Origin: an uncultured Sulfurimonas sp. | Lineage (GTDB): Bacteria; Campylobacterota; Campylobacteria; Campylobacterales; Sulfurimonadaceae | Assembly: GCA_937914675.1 (NCBI GenBank) | Contig: CALDOC010000485.1 | Span: 1-10,974, forward strand | DNA: 10,974 nt | Direction: 5' to 3' | Shown here: piece by piece, positions 1 through 6,418 of the stretch | How positions within the stretch are numbered: position 1 is the first letter of the stretch | How the letters are laid out: each line of letters begins with the position of its first letter | The notes under the pieces: generated by a model | Told to the model about the DNA's origin: nothing | The model's database searches: none | The model's input: the letters and a program-made list of their open reading frames with translations, nothing else | Position numbers and translations under genes: made by a program

Positions 1-26
1 ATAAAAGCTTGTAAATATATTTTGGA

Positions 27-32
27 TATTAT
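27..32 (+). promoter_or_regulatory. Putative -10 element giving a leaderless start for the 61-aa gene
   Basis: TATTAT matches the sigma-70 -10 consensus at five of six positions. Six bases separate it from the ATG at 39, so transcription would begin at or next to the start codon. No Shine-Dalgarno sequence lies in the 38 bases before the ATG, which fits a leaderless mRNA. No convincing -35 is visible; Campylobacterota promoters often lack one. Confidence 0.45.
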
Positions 33-38
33 ACGCTT

Positions 39-224
39 ATGAAAATACAAACGCAATATAGTTATGAAAAAACTTGGACAACAACGGTTGAGGCTGATCT
101 TTTAAAGATTATAGAAGAAGAACTTGGGGACGCGGATATAGAAGGGACGCTTTTGTACGTCAAAGAGGCAATCGCCAATGGCAAAGTAATCACGGTGGGT
201 AGCTGCAAGTTTAGAAAAGAGTAA
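39..224 (+). CDS. Small protein of unknown function (61 aa)
   Basis: I do not recognise this family and assign no function. The 61-residue product has no signal peptide or membrane segment, so it is probably cytoplasmic. It starts with a polar, Thr-rich stretch (about residues 8-18) that could be a beta strand. An acidic, helix-prone segment with a run of glutamates follows (about 19-31), then a second likely helix and a short C-terminal strand with a single Cys at 57 and a basic end. Codon use resembles the neighbours, including GCG and GGG codons. The gene has no ribosome binding site but a -10-like TATTAT six bases before the ATG. The doxX-like gene begins 22 bp after its stop, so the two may be cotranscribed. 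A spurious ORF remains possible, but the promoter spacing and the downstream Shine-Dalgarno support a real gene. Confidence 0.6.
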   Translation: MKIQTQYSYEKTWTTTVEADLLKIIEEELGDADIEGTLLYVKEAIANGKVITVGSCKFRKE

Positions 225-234
225 GAGCAAAAAG

Positions 235-241
235 AAGGAGG
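235..241 (+). promoter_or_regulatory. Strong Shine-Dalgarno fixing a GTG start
   Basis: AAGGAGG lies five bases before the GTG at 247. It supports GTG as the initiation codon of the DoxX-family gene; no in-frame ATG lies near enough to use this site. Confidence 0.8.
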
Positions 242-246
242 CTAAA

Positions 247-633
247 GTGTTTCAAAGTAGTGATATAGCGAAATTAATTTTAAGATTGAGTTTGGGGGTT
301 TTGATACTTTTCCATGGAGTGTATAAACTAATGCATGGTTTAAGTGGAGTGAAAGCGATGGTCATAAGCGCGGGACTTCCGGAGTTTTTGACTTATGGGG
401 TTTACGTGGGAGAGCTCATCGCTCCTATTTTTATCATACTGGGTCTTTACGCTAGAATAGCTGCGGGCGTTCTCGCCATTAACATGCTGATGGCGATTTT
501 TTTAGCCTATGGATTTTCTTTTTCACTTGCAAAATATGGCGGTTTAGCCATGGAGAGTCCATTGCTGTTTTTTATTATGAGCGTCTTGGTCTCTATGTTG
601 GGGAGTGGAAGATACGCGGTAAACTCAAAGTAG
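247..633 (+). CDS. DoxX-family inner-membrane protein
   Basis: A 128-residue, very hydrophobic protein with about four membrane segments (roughly residues 8-26, 44-66, 70-90 and 101-118), as expected for the DoxX/TQO small-subunit superfamily. Family-like signatures are the N-terminal LILRLSLGVLILFHGVYKL segment, the GELIAPIFIILGLYARIAA stretch in the middle, and a C-terminal GSGRYAV motif. Length is normal for the family. The start is GTG, chosen because of a perfect AAGGAGG five bases upstream. DoxX proteins are membrane subunits linked in various organisms to quinone or thiol redox chemistry, but the family is broad and the substrate cannot be read from the sequence. It follows the 61-aa gene by 22 bp and converges on the phosphatidyltransferase gene with 24 bp between stops. 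A hairpin spans its stop codon. The family call is confident; the physiological role is unknown. Confidence 0.85.
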   Translation: MFQSSDIAKLILRLSLGVLILFHGVYKLMHGLSGVKAMVISAGLPEFLTYGVYVGELIAPIFIILGLYARIAAGVLAINMLMAIFLAYGFSFSLAKYGGLAMESPLLFFIMSVLVSMLGSGRYAVNSK

Positions 634-639
634 TTTACC
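618..639 (+). terminator. Perfect 8-bp hairpin spanning the doxX-like stop codon
   Basis: GGTAAACT (618-625) and AGTTTACC (632-639) are perfect inverted repeats around a 6-nt loop. The 3' arm begins inside the TAG stop at 631-633. There is no T-tract on either side, so it is not a canonical intrinsic terminator. It sits at the junction of two convergent genes and may terminate transcription or protect RNA ends on both strands. Confidence 0.4.
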
Positions 640-657
640 CAACGTAGAGAAGAGAGT

Positions 658-1215
658 CTATGGATGTGGAACTTTTAGAGTCGAGTTGAGGCTCCATCCG
701 ATAACGCCCATAAGAATGACGACTAAAAAAGCGGGGATGAGCGCGTAAGCGTTCGCGAGGTACGCAAGCCATAAAAGGATCGCTCCAAGTGGCGTAGGCA
801 CTCCGGTGAAATAGTTGGCGACTTCTCCGGCGTCGGCGTTTATGTTAAAGTTTATCAACCTTCTAAGACCGGAAATAACGTAATATATACTGACTATAGA
901 AGCTAAAAATATGGAAAATCCATCAAGGGAAGTCCCGTAAACGGCTTGAAAGATTAAAAAGACGGGAACGAGAACAAAACTCAAAAAGTCCGCGAAACTA
1001 TCGAGTTGAATGCCAAACTCATTGGATAGCTTGTATTTTCTAGCGATTTTACCGTCAAAGATGTCAAACGCCCCTCCGACCCAAGCGAGACCAATCGCTA
1101 AAACAAAATTGTTTTGGGTGATAAAGTAAGTAGCCATCAAACCAGCGGTGATATTCACAAACGTAAAAAGGTTGGCTAGATTGAAGTGTGAAGATGGTGT
1201 CCATAAAAATTTCAT
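658..1215 (-). CDS. pssA: CDP-alcohol phosphatidyltransferase, probably CDP-diacylglycerol-serine O-phosphatidyltransferase
   Basis: This 185-residue integral membrane enzyme of the CDP-alcohol phosphatidyltransferase family moves a phosphatidyl group from CDP-diacylglycerol to an alcohol. The alcohol is probably serine, giving phosphatidylserine, the precursor of phosphatidylethanolamine. The full catalytic signature D-x2-D-G-x2-A-R-x8-G-x3-D-x3-D is present at about residues 51-76, starting DIFDGKIAR and ending GIQLDSFAD. The four Asp residues bind the metal and CDP. An NLFTFVNITAGL-type first membrane segment precedes it, and several more follow to the C-terminus. The length is close to the short Gram-positive/archaeal-type PssA and shorter than the PssA I associate with Helicobacter, so it may be a second paralogue or have another acceptor alcohol. 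The start is supported by AAGGA nine bases upstream and a TATAAT further up. It is divergent from the porin operon. Confidence 0.8.
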   Translation of the reverse strand: MKFLWTPSSHFNLANLFTFVNITAGLMATYFITQNNFVLAIGLAWVGGAFDIFDGKIARKYKLSNEFGIQLDSFADFLSFVLVPVFLIFQAVYGTSLDGFSIFLASIVSIYYVISGLRRLINFNINADAGEVANYFTGVPTPLGAILLWLAYLANAYALIPAFLVVILMGVIGWSLNSTLKVPHP

Positions 1216-1245
1216 GAGTGCGTGTCCTTGTATTTTATAGGTAAA

Positions 1246-1251
1246 ATTATA
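1246..1251 (-). promoter_or_regulatory. -10 element for the phosphatidyltransferase gene
   Basis: Read on the minus strand this is a perfect TATAAT. It lies 30 bases before the start codon, with an AAGGA ribosome binding site in between (1225-1229). The preceding sequence is AT-rich with no clear -35. Confidence 0.6.
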
Positions 1252-1281
1252 TCAAAAATCAAATTAATCTCCCTTACGAAC

Positions 1282-1302
1282 AATTATGATAATATTTATC
1301 AT
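1282..1302 (+). promoter_or_regulatory. Fur-box-like operator 1
   Basis: ATGATAA-TAT-TTATCAT (1286-1302) is a perfect 7-3-7 palindrome. Aligned from 1282 to 1300, it matches the 19-base Fur consensus at 15 positions. It lies 70 bases before the porin start and about 43 bases upstream of the predicted start of the divergent phosphatidyltransferase transcript. The iron-uptake genes downstream make Fur control the simplest reading. Binding is inferred. Confidence 0.7.
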
Positions 1303-1331
1303 TTTCAAAAAATCTTAAGCGGTGTGTAAGT

Positions 1332-1351
1332 TGATATAGATTATCATTTTA
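1332..1351 (+). promoter_or_regulatory. Fur-box-like operator 2, probably overlapping the porin -10
   Basis: TGATA (1332-1336) and TATCA (1342-1346) form an inverted repeat. Positions 1333-1351 match the 19-base Fur consensus at 14 sites. The site contains TATAGAT (1335-1341), a plausible but weak -10 for the porin gene at 1372. Fur bound here would block RNA polymerase directly. A second operator 46 bases below the first is typical of iron-repressed promoters. Confidence 0.6.
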
Positions 1352-1371
1352 AAAATAAACAGAGAGAAATT

Positions 1372-2565
1372 ATGAAAAATATTGTAAACGTCAGCTTATT
1401 GGTTTGTTTAGTGGGTGGTTTATTGAACGCTAGCGACGATGTCACTACCTCTGGTTTAAAAAATATGTTTCGCTACGCTAAGGTTTCAGGAAACGTACGA
1501 ATCATGCATGATGGATACAATCAAGAAGAGATAGGAGCAGATAATACTTACTCAACCGCGATTGGGGGAATCTTAAAGTACGAATTAGCGGACTTTAAAG
1601 GCTTTAACGCGGGAGTTGCCGTTTACACTTCGAACAACGTCTCATTCGCCACTGGCAATGGAACGAAACAAACCACTGAACTTTCATCGACTTCTGGAAG
1701 TTATACGGATATGACGGAAGCGTATCTAAACTATAAATATGAAGATTTCAATTTGAGAGCGGGTCGTCAAGTTTTAGAGACTCCCTTGGCGAACGCGGAT
1801 GATAGAAGCATGATACAAAACACTTTCAACTCTTACGTTTTGAGCTACTCTTATTCCGGATTCGAATTTATGGCTGGAAACATTCAGACATGGCAAGGAG
1901 TCGACGCAGATTTGGATTTAGGCTGGAGCGACGCAGGCTCAAAGGGTACTAATTTCGGTGGCGTTTCGTATAGCGACGGGCTTGAGCTTGGAGTATGGTA
2001 TTACAACGTAGCCAAGTTAACAAACGCGGCGTATGTGGAAATTGGAGTTAGTTATGACGTTAATAAAAATATGAACGCTCATGTTATGCTTCAATATTTG
2101 AATGAAAAAGAGTTAAGCGAGAGCGCGATAGGCGCGGATATTTATGGCGCGTTAGTCGAAGTTACGGCGTATGACGTAGGCATGATTTTGGCTTACAACA
2201 AATCAGTCAAGAAAGTGGGACGCAATAGTTTTAGCGGTTTTGGCGGCGGCGCTTTGTTTACCAGCATGAACACTATGATAGTCGATGAAATAGCGGATGA
2301 TAGAGCCGTTGGCGCTTATGTCGCGGGAGCTAGTTACTCTATTGGCAATTTTGGATTCTTGTACGCTTATGGAGATTTTGACGGTGGCAACAACGGCGCG
2401 AATGTACAAGCTCGCATAGTTGAACAGGATATGGGTTTTGAATATAACGTAAACGAGGAATTGTTAGTTTCCGCCATTTACGTTTTATCCGAAGATAAAG
2501 AGTCATCGCCAAAAACGGGATATGACTGGCAACGCATGCAGGTTATGCTAAATTATAACTTTTAA
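1372..2565 (+). CDS. OprD-like outer-membrane porin, iron-regulated
   Basis: The 397-residue product is a predicted beta-barrel outer-membrane channel. Residues 1-20 look like a Sec signal peptide (basic start, hydrophobic core, probable cleavage after LNA). The mature part has many alternating strand-like segments rich in Gly, Tyr and Asn, no hydrophobic helices, and ends in Phe, the usual barrel-assembly signal. The segment starting AGRQVLETPLANADD at about residues 130-144, followed by a short segment ending MAGNIQTWQGVDADLD, is characteristic of Campylobacterota porins of the OprD/Opr type. A weak Shine-Dalgarno (GAGAG) precedes the ATG. Two Fur-like boxes lie directly upstream, and feoA starts 18 bp after the stop with no terminator between. 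It therefore probably belongs to one iron-repressed operon and may let Fe2+ or a small iron complex into the periplasm. The transported substrate is inference; the porin fold is well supported. Confidence 0.85.
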   Translation: MKNIVNVSLLVCLVGGLLNASDDVTTSGLKNMFRYAKVSGNVRIMHDGYNQEEIGADNTYSTAIGGILKYELADFKGFNAGVAVYTSNNVSFATGNGTKQTTELSSTSGSYTDMTEAYLNYKYEDFNLRAGRQVLETPLANADDRSMIQNTFNSYVLSYSYSGFEFMAGNIQTWQGVDADLDLGWSDAGSKGTNFGGVSYSDGLELGVWYYNVAKLTNAAYVEIGVSYDVNKNMNAHVMLQYLNEKELSESAIGADIYGALVEVTAYDVGMILAYNKSVKKVGRNSFSGFGGGALFTSMNTMIVDEIADDRAVGAYVAGASYSIGNFGFLYAYGDFDGGNNGANVQARIVEQDMGFEYNVNEELLVSAIYVLSEDKESSPKTGYDWQRMQVMLNYNF

Positions 2566-2583
2566 AATAAAAGAGAAGAGAAA

Positions 2584-2811
2584 ATGAAACAATTGTTAGA
2601 TTGCCAAAAAGGCGATAAAGTCAAGATAACCAAGCTAAACGCGACCAATGAACTCAAAGAGAGACTTATATCTTTTGGTTTGATGAAAGGAGTTGAAGTG
2701 GAAGTTTTAGAACAAGCGCCAAGGAAAAAGACGATAGAGATAAAGATTGGTAAAATGCGCATAGCGTTGCGAGCGGAAGAAGCCAAATTGATAGAGGTGC
2801 AAGAGATATGA
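2584..2811 (+). CDS. feoA: Ferrous iron transport protein A
   Basis: FeoA is a small cytoplasmic SH3-like protein that works with the FeoB transporter. The 75-residue length is typical. The characteristic pattern is visible: a first strand with KGDKVKITKLNA (about 9-20), a helix leading to ERLISFGLMKGVEVEVLEQAP (about 26-46), and an IEIKIGKMRIALRAEEA strand-turn-helix near the end (about 51-67). The Leu-Gly-Leu/Met-Lys-Gly turn is the family hallmark. The gene follows the porin by 18 bp. Its TGA stop overlaps the feoB ATG in an ATGA arrangement, implying translational coupling. The ribosome binding site is only a purine-rich AGAGAAGAG. I see no feoC. It is probably derepressed with the porin when iron is scarce. 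Confidence 0.93.
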   Translation: MKQLLDCQKGDKVKITKLNATNELKERLISFGLMKGVEVEVLEQAPRKKTIEIKIGKMRIALRAEEAKLIEVQEI

Positions 2812-4940
2812 ATGAAAAAAAAAGTTGCCCCGTAATATCTAAACATATAAAAGTCGCTCTAGTTGGACAACCAAACGTCGGAAAAAGCATGCTGATAAAC
2901 TCAGTTTCCAACGCGCATTTGCAAGTTGGAAATTTTTCAGGCGTAACGGTTGACAAAACGGAAGTTTTGTTCGATTATGAAAATCATAAATTTACCGTTG
3001 TGGATTTACCGGGAACCTACGCTTTTACGGACTATACGATTGAAGAGAGAGTTACTCGAGATTATTTGTGCGCTGAAAATTATGACATTATCATCAACGT
3101 TGTAGACTCGACGAACCTTGCCAAAAACCTCCAGTTAACGGCAGAGCTTTTAACCATGAGCAAAAGAGTGGTAATCGCGCTTAACATGAGCGATGAAGCT
3201 AAAAAAGAGGGGCTAGAGATAGACGCAAAATATATGTCTGAACTTTTAGGCGTTTCTTGCGTAAAAGTCTCCGCCGTTACGAAAGAGGGCATAGTTGAAC
3301 TCATCACTACGGTAATCGCTGATTTTGAAAGTTCTACGTATGAAGTGAAACTTATCTTTAGCGAGGCGGTTGAAGAGGAGATAGCAAAGATAGTCGCATA
3401 CTTGCAAGGGCATAAATACGAAGCGATAAACAGTTATAGAAACATAGCCATAAATCTTCTCAAAAACAACAAAAAAACATATGAAAAGCTCCATGACGAT
3501 CCTATTTGGATAGAGCTTCAACCAATCCTCATCGAGGCTTCAAAACACATTGAACTCCATCATGACAGCGACGACATTAAAGAGTCTTTCGCTGAAGAGT
3601 ACGCGTCGTTCAACCGTGGCATCGTCGCTGAGGTTGTAAAACAAAGCGTTCAAGTGGAACAAAAGACGCTTACCGAAAAAATAGACAACGTGCTTATTCA
3701 TCCCATATATGGCATTCCCATATTTTTGTTCTTCATGTGGACTTTGTTCCAATTGACGTTTGAAATAGGCGCCATTCCCATGGATTACATAGACGCTTTT
3801 TTTGGATGGTTTGGCGACGCGATTGGAGGAACAATCCCAAACGACGACGTTCGCTCTCTCATAGTGGATGGAATCATTGCGGGCGTTGGGGCGGTTGTGC
3901 TGTTTGTGCCAAACATCATCATTCTTTTCATAGGGATAGCGCTTTTAGAAAGCACGGGCTACATGTCGAGAGTCGCGTTTCTACTCGATGGATTTTTTCA
4001 CAAGTTTGGTCTCCATGGGCAGAGTTTCATCCCTCTCGTAACTGGTTTTGGATGTTCCATTCCCGCTTACATGAGCGCGAGAATTCTTAAAAACGATAGA
4101 GATAGGCTTCTCACCTTGTTCATCATCGGCTTCATGTCGTGTGGCGCTAGACTTCCCGTTTACGTACTTTTTGCGGGAGCGTTCTTTGGTCCCGAGATGG
4201 CTGGAAACATACTCTTTATGATTTACATCAGCGGAGCGTTATTGGGAATCATGGCGGCAAAAATACTAAAAATGACGGCGTTCAAAGGAGTGGACGAACC
4301 TTTCGTCATGGAGATGCCAAAGTATAGACTTCCCTCGGCTAAACTCATTTGGCACACCGTTCTCACAAAAACGATGATGTATCTAAAAAAAGCGGGCACT
4401 TTCATCGCGGGCGCGTCCATGTTGATTTGGTTTTTGAGCAACTATCCACATAATCTGGTTTTGCAAGAAGAGTACGCAAAAAAGATAGAAAGTTCTACAA
4501 GCGAAACTCAAAAAATCACTCTTGGAAACAAGCTTGCGGAATCTCTGCTTGAACAGAGTTATCTAGGGGTGATTGGAAAATTTTCAGAGCCGATTTTCGC
4601 TCCTCTTGGATTTGACTGGAAGATGAGCGTCGCTCTTCAAACTGGGCTTGCGGCAAAAGAAGTAGTAGTCTCGACGCTAGGCGTATTGTACGCGTTAGGC
4701 TCGGACGTAGACGCGGAAAACAACTCTCTTGTAAACGCCATAAGCAAAAACATTCCGTTTCCTTCCGCTGTGGCGTTTATAGTCGTCATTATGATTTATT
4801 TGCCATGTTTGGCGGCGTCCGTGGTCTTTACTCGCGAGGCTGGAGGAGTAAAATACTTTTTTTACCTCTTGGCTTTCACTTCCATTACCGCTTATGGATT
4901 GGCTTTTGTCGCTTATAACGTTACAAAAATGATTGTTTAG
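2808..4940 (+). CDS. feoB: Ferrous iron transporter FeoB
   Basis: FeoB is the inner-membrane Fe2+ importer with a cytoplasmic G domain; 710 residues is normal for the family. The G domain is complete: G1 GQPNVGKS (20-27), G2 Thr47 in SGVTV, G3 DLPG (66-69), G4 NMSD (126-129), and G5 SAV (155-157). A helical spacer (about 165-295) leads to the membrane domain. There the two Gate-type motifs carry Cys416 in GFGCSIPAYMSARIL and Cys445 in FMSCGARLPVY, followed later by LAAKEVVVSTLGVLY. The C-terminus has no extra Cys-rich tail. The gene overlaps feoA by 4 bp. Codons 3-6 contain an uninterrupted run of nine A (2815-2823), a possible slippage site. It belongs to the Fur-box-controlled porin-feoA-feoB unit. 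Confidence 0.96.
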   Translation: MNEKKSCPVISKHIKVALVGQPNVGKSMLINSVSNAHLQVGNFSGVTVDKTEVLFDYENHKFTVVDLPGTYAFTDYTIEERVTRDYLCAENYDIIINVVDSTNLAKNLQLTAELLTMSKRVVIALNMSDEAKKEGLEIDAKYMSELLGVSCVKVSAVTKEGIVELITTVIADFESSTYEVKLIFSEAVEEEIAKIVAYLQGHKYEAINSYRNIAINLLKNNKKTYEKLHDDPIWIELQPILIEASKHIELHHDSDDIKESFAEEYASFNRGIVAEVVKQSVQVEQKTLTEKIDNVLIHPIYGIPIFLFFMWTLFQLTFEIGAIPMDYIDAFFGWFGDAIGGTIPNDDVRSLIVDGIIAGVGAVVLFVPNIIILFIGIALLESTGYMSRVAFLLDGFFHKFGLHGQSFIPLVTGFGCSIPAYMSARILKNDRDRLLTLFIIGFMSCGARLPVYVLFAGAFFGPEMAGNILFMIYISGALLGIMAAKILKMTAFKGVDEPFVMEMPKYRLPSAKLIWHTVLTKTMMYLKKAGTFIAGASMLIWFLSNYPHNLVLQEEYAKKIESSTSETQKITLGNKLAESLLEQSYLGVIGKFSEPIFAPLGFDWKMSVALQTGLAAKEVVVSTLGVLYALGSDVDAENNSLVNAISKNIPFPSAVAFIVVIMIYLPCLAASVVFTREAGGVKYFFYLLAFTSITAYGLAFVAYNVTKMIV

Positions 4941-4941
4941 A

Positions 4942-4947
4942 TATACT
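4942..4947 (+). promoter_or_regulatory. Putative -10 element for the tandem-receiver gene
   Basis: TATACT matches the -10 consensus at five of six positions. It sits just after the feoB stop and 30 bases before the ATG at 4978. TAGGAG (4965-4970) lies seven bases before that start. This suggests that the receiver gene has its own promoter rather than depending only on the iron operon. Confidence 0.45.
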
Positions 4948-4977
4948 TAAGCCATAAATATCCGTAGGAGCGTTTTC

Positions 4978-5721
4978 ATGTCAAAGCTTTTGGTTGTAGA
5001 GGGAAGTACCATTGTAAAGGGAGTTTTTAAAGAACTCTTAGATAAAGACCCAACGTTTGATTATAAACTGGTTGGAACTTACGCCGAGGCGAGCGCGCTT
5101 TTGTCAAAAACTCGCTATGAATTTGCGGTGGTTGATAGAACTCTGAGCGACGCCCCAAACGGTGAAATTATCGCTTTGTTCAATAAGTACAACATCGCTC
5201 CATTTGTTTTTACGAATAAGGATGATGAAGATTTTTTTGAATCTTTTCAAAGCGCTAAAATAGTTGAATATATGATACGAAACAAGTTCAACAACATTGT
5301 TAACGTAATACAAAAATTGAAACAACTTCAAGCAAATAAAAACATCAGCGTTCTTATCGTAAGTCACTCTAAGATTTACAGTAGGTATTTAAAAGAAAAT
5401 CTAAATTTACACAACTTTAAAGTGTTAAGCGCTTGGGATAATGAAGAAGCTTTGAGTAAAATACAACTTCATCCGGAACTTTCTCTCGTTGTTCTTGATC
5501 AAGATGAACCATATATTGATTCTTTAACGCTTGTGCAAAATATTAGAGCGGATAAAAGTCTAAAAAATTTAAAAATTCTGGCGCTTGTTGATGAATCAAA
5601 CGCATACGCGACAAGTACTCTTTTAAACTCTGGAGCGGATGATTTTATAGTAAAACAGTTCTCTCGTAGCGAGTTTTACGTTAGAGTCTATCAAAATGTC
5701 AAAACTATGCAAGTAGATTAA
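4978..5721 (+). CDS. Tandem degenerate receiver-domain protein without output domain
   Basis: The 247-residue soluble protein has two CheY-like receiver folds, about residues 3-115 and 123-244. Receiver 1 keeps the phospho-acceptor Asp53 (in VVDRTLSD) and Thr79. However, the usual acidic pair is Glu8-Gly9, and the conserved Lys appears to be Arg101. Receiver 2 keeps Asp174 and Lys226 (in IVKQF), but the acidic pair is Ser129-His130 and no Ser/Thr is obvious near 204. The metal site is therefore impaired in both, and normal phosphorylation is doubtful. In related Campylobacterota proteins this tandem layout is followed by a GGDEF (diguanylate cyclase) domain. Here the protein stops right after the last helix, and the next gene starts 34 bp later, leaving no room for a GGDEF. 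TAGGAG seven bases before the ATG supports the start. Its role may be as a partner or decoy in signalling; this is inference. Confidence 0.8.
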   Translation: MSKLLVVEGSTIVKGVFKELLDKDPTFDYKLVGTYAEASALLSKTRYEFAVVDRTLSDAPNGEIIALFNKYNIAPFVFTNKDDEDFFESFQSAKIVEYMIRNKFNNIVNVIQKLKQLQANKNISVLIVSHSKIYSRYLKENLNLHNFKVLSAWDNEEALSKIQLHPELSLVVLDQDEPYIDSLTLVQNIRADKSLKNLKILALVDESNAYATSTLLNSGADDFIVKQFSRSEFYVRVYQNVKTMQVD

Positions 5722-5740
5722 CTTCTTATTAGTTCATAAC

Positions 5741-5749
5741 TGTTAAACT
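5741..5749 (+). promoter_or_regulatory. Extended -10-like element for the response regulator gene
   Basis: TG-T-TAAACT has the extended -10 layout (TGn then hexamer) and ends six bases before the ATG at 5756, the same spacing as at position 27-32. No Shine-Dalgarno precedes this ATG, so a leaderless transcript is likely. The hexamer itself matches consensus at only four of six positions. Confidence 0.4.
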
Positions 5750-5755
5750 TCGCTT

Positions 5756-6418
5756 ATGCATAAAATATTAATGATTGAAGACGACTTGGAATTAGCGGAG
5801 ATACTTACAGAGTATCTTGAACAATTTGAGTTTGAGGTTATCACAGAAGATGACCCTTTTAAGGCCGTAAGCATACTAAAGTTAGAACCGTTCGATTTAG
5901 TTATCCTAGATTTGACTCTTCCCGGAATGGATGGGCTTGAAGTTTGCGAAGCGATTCGCGAACGCCAAGACATTCCCATCATAATCTCTTCAGCGAGAAG
6001 CGACGTAACGGATAAGATAAAGGCGTTGGAGCTTGGCGCGGATGATTATTTGCCTAAGCCTTACGACCCTCGCGAACTTGAAGCCAGAATTAACTCCGTC
6101 CTTCGCCGTTATGAAGCGAAAAGCGAAGCCAAAAGCGAGTCGAAAAGCGATTTTAAATGTGACAAATCAACTATGGTCATCACCTATAAAGGGAGAAATA
6201 TCGACCTGACAAACGCAGAGTTTGGCATACTTTCTTATATGATAATCAAACAAGGATTAGTCGTATCGCGCGAAGACTTAATCCATAACGTAAACGCCAT
6301 CAATGAAGACTCTTCAAACAAAAGCATAGACGTAATGGTTGGTCGAATTAGAAATAAATTGGGTGATAAAACGCTCATAGAATCAGTTCGCGGCGTTGGA
6401 TATAAACTTCTCAAGTAA
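5756..6418 (+). CDS. OmpR-family response regulator, ArsR (HP0166)-like
   Basis: The 220-residue protein has an N-terminal receiver (about 1-118) and a C-terminal winged-helix DNA-binding domain (about 138-219). Receiver chemistry is intact: acidic residues Glu8-Asp9-Asp10, phospho-acceptor Asp52 in VILDLTLPGMDG, Ser79, and Lys101 in PKPYDPREL. The effector domain shows the OmpR-type LTNAEFGIL start, the SVRGVGYKL wing at the end, and the recognition-helix segment KSIDVMVGRIRNKLG. It would be phosphorylated by the kinase encoded next door (1-bp overlap) and then bind DNA. The pair resembles the Helicobacter ArsRS system. This comparison rests mainly on the kinase, so I leave the symbol blank. 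The linker has a threefold K-S-E/D-type repeat encoded by 12-bp units. The start has no ribosome binding site. Confidence 0.9.
   Translation: MHKILMIEDDLELAEILTEYLEQFEFEVITEDDPFKAVSILKLEPFDLVILDLTLPGMDGLEVCEAIRERQDIPIIISSARSDVTDKIKALELGADDYLPKPYDPRELEARINSVLRRYEAKSEAKSESKSDFKCDKSTMVITYKGRNIDLTNAEFGILSYMIIKQGLVVSREDLIHNVNAINEDSSNKSIDVMVGRIRNKLGDKTLIESVRGVGYKLLK
6116..6151 (+). repeat. Three in-frame 12-bp units in the response regulator linker
   Basis: Three 12-base units share the core AAAAGCGA and encode AKSE, AKSE and SKSD (residues 121-132). They lie exactly between the receiver and the DNA-binding domain. Unit gain or loss would change linker length by four residues without a frameshift. 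Confidence 0.75.

Noticed and set aside
2203..2956. Minus-strand open frames opposite the porin, feoA and the start of feoB
   Set aside because: They lie antisense to strongly supported genes, show no recognisable domains and have no ribosome binding sites; they are shadows.
3806..4090. Plus-strand frame rich in Trp, Arg and His within feoB
   Set aside because: It is an alternate reading of the FeoB membrane domain, and its composition is typical of frame shadows.
5722..5755. Possible terminator hairpin after the tandem-receiver gene
   Set aside because: Only a 4-bp AGTT/AACT pairing is visible, and there is no T-tract; it is too weak to call.
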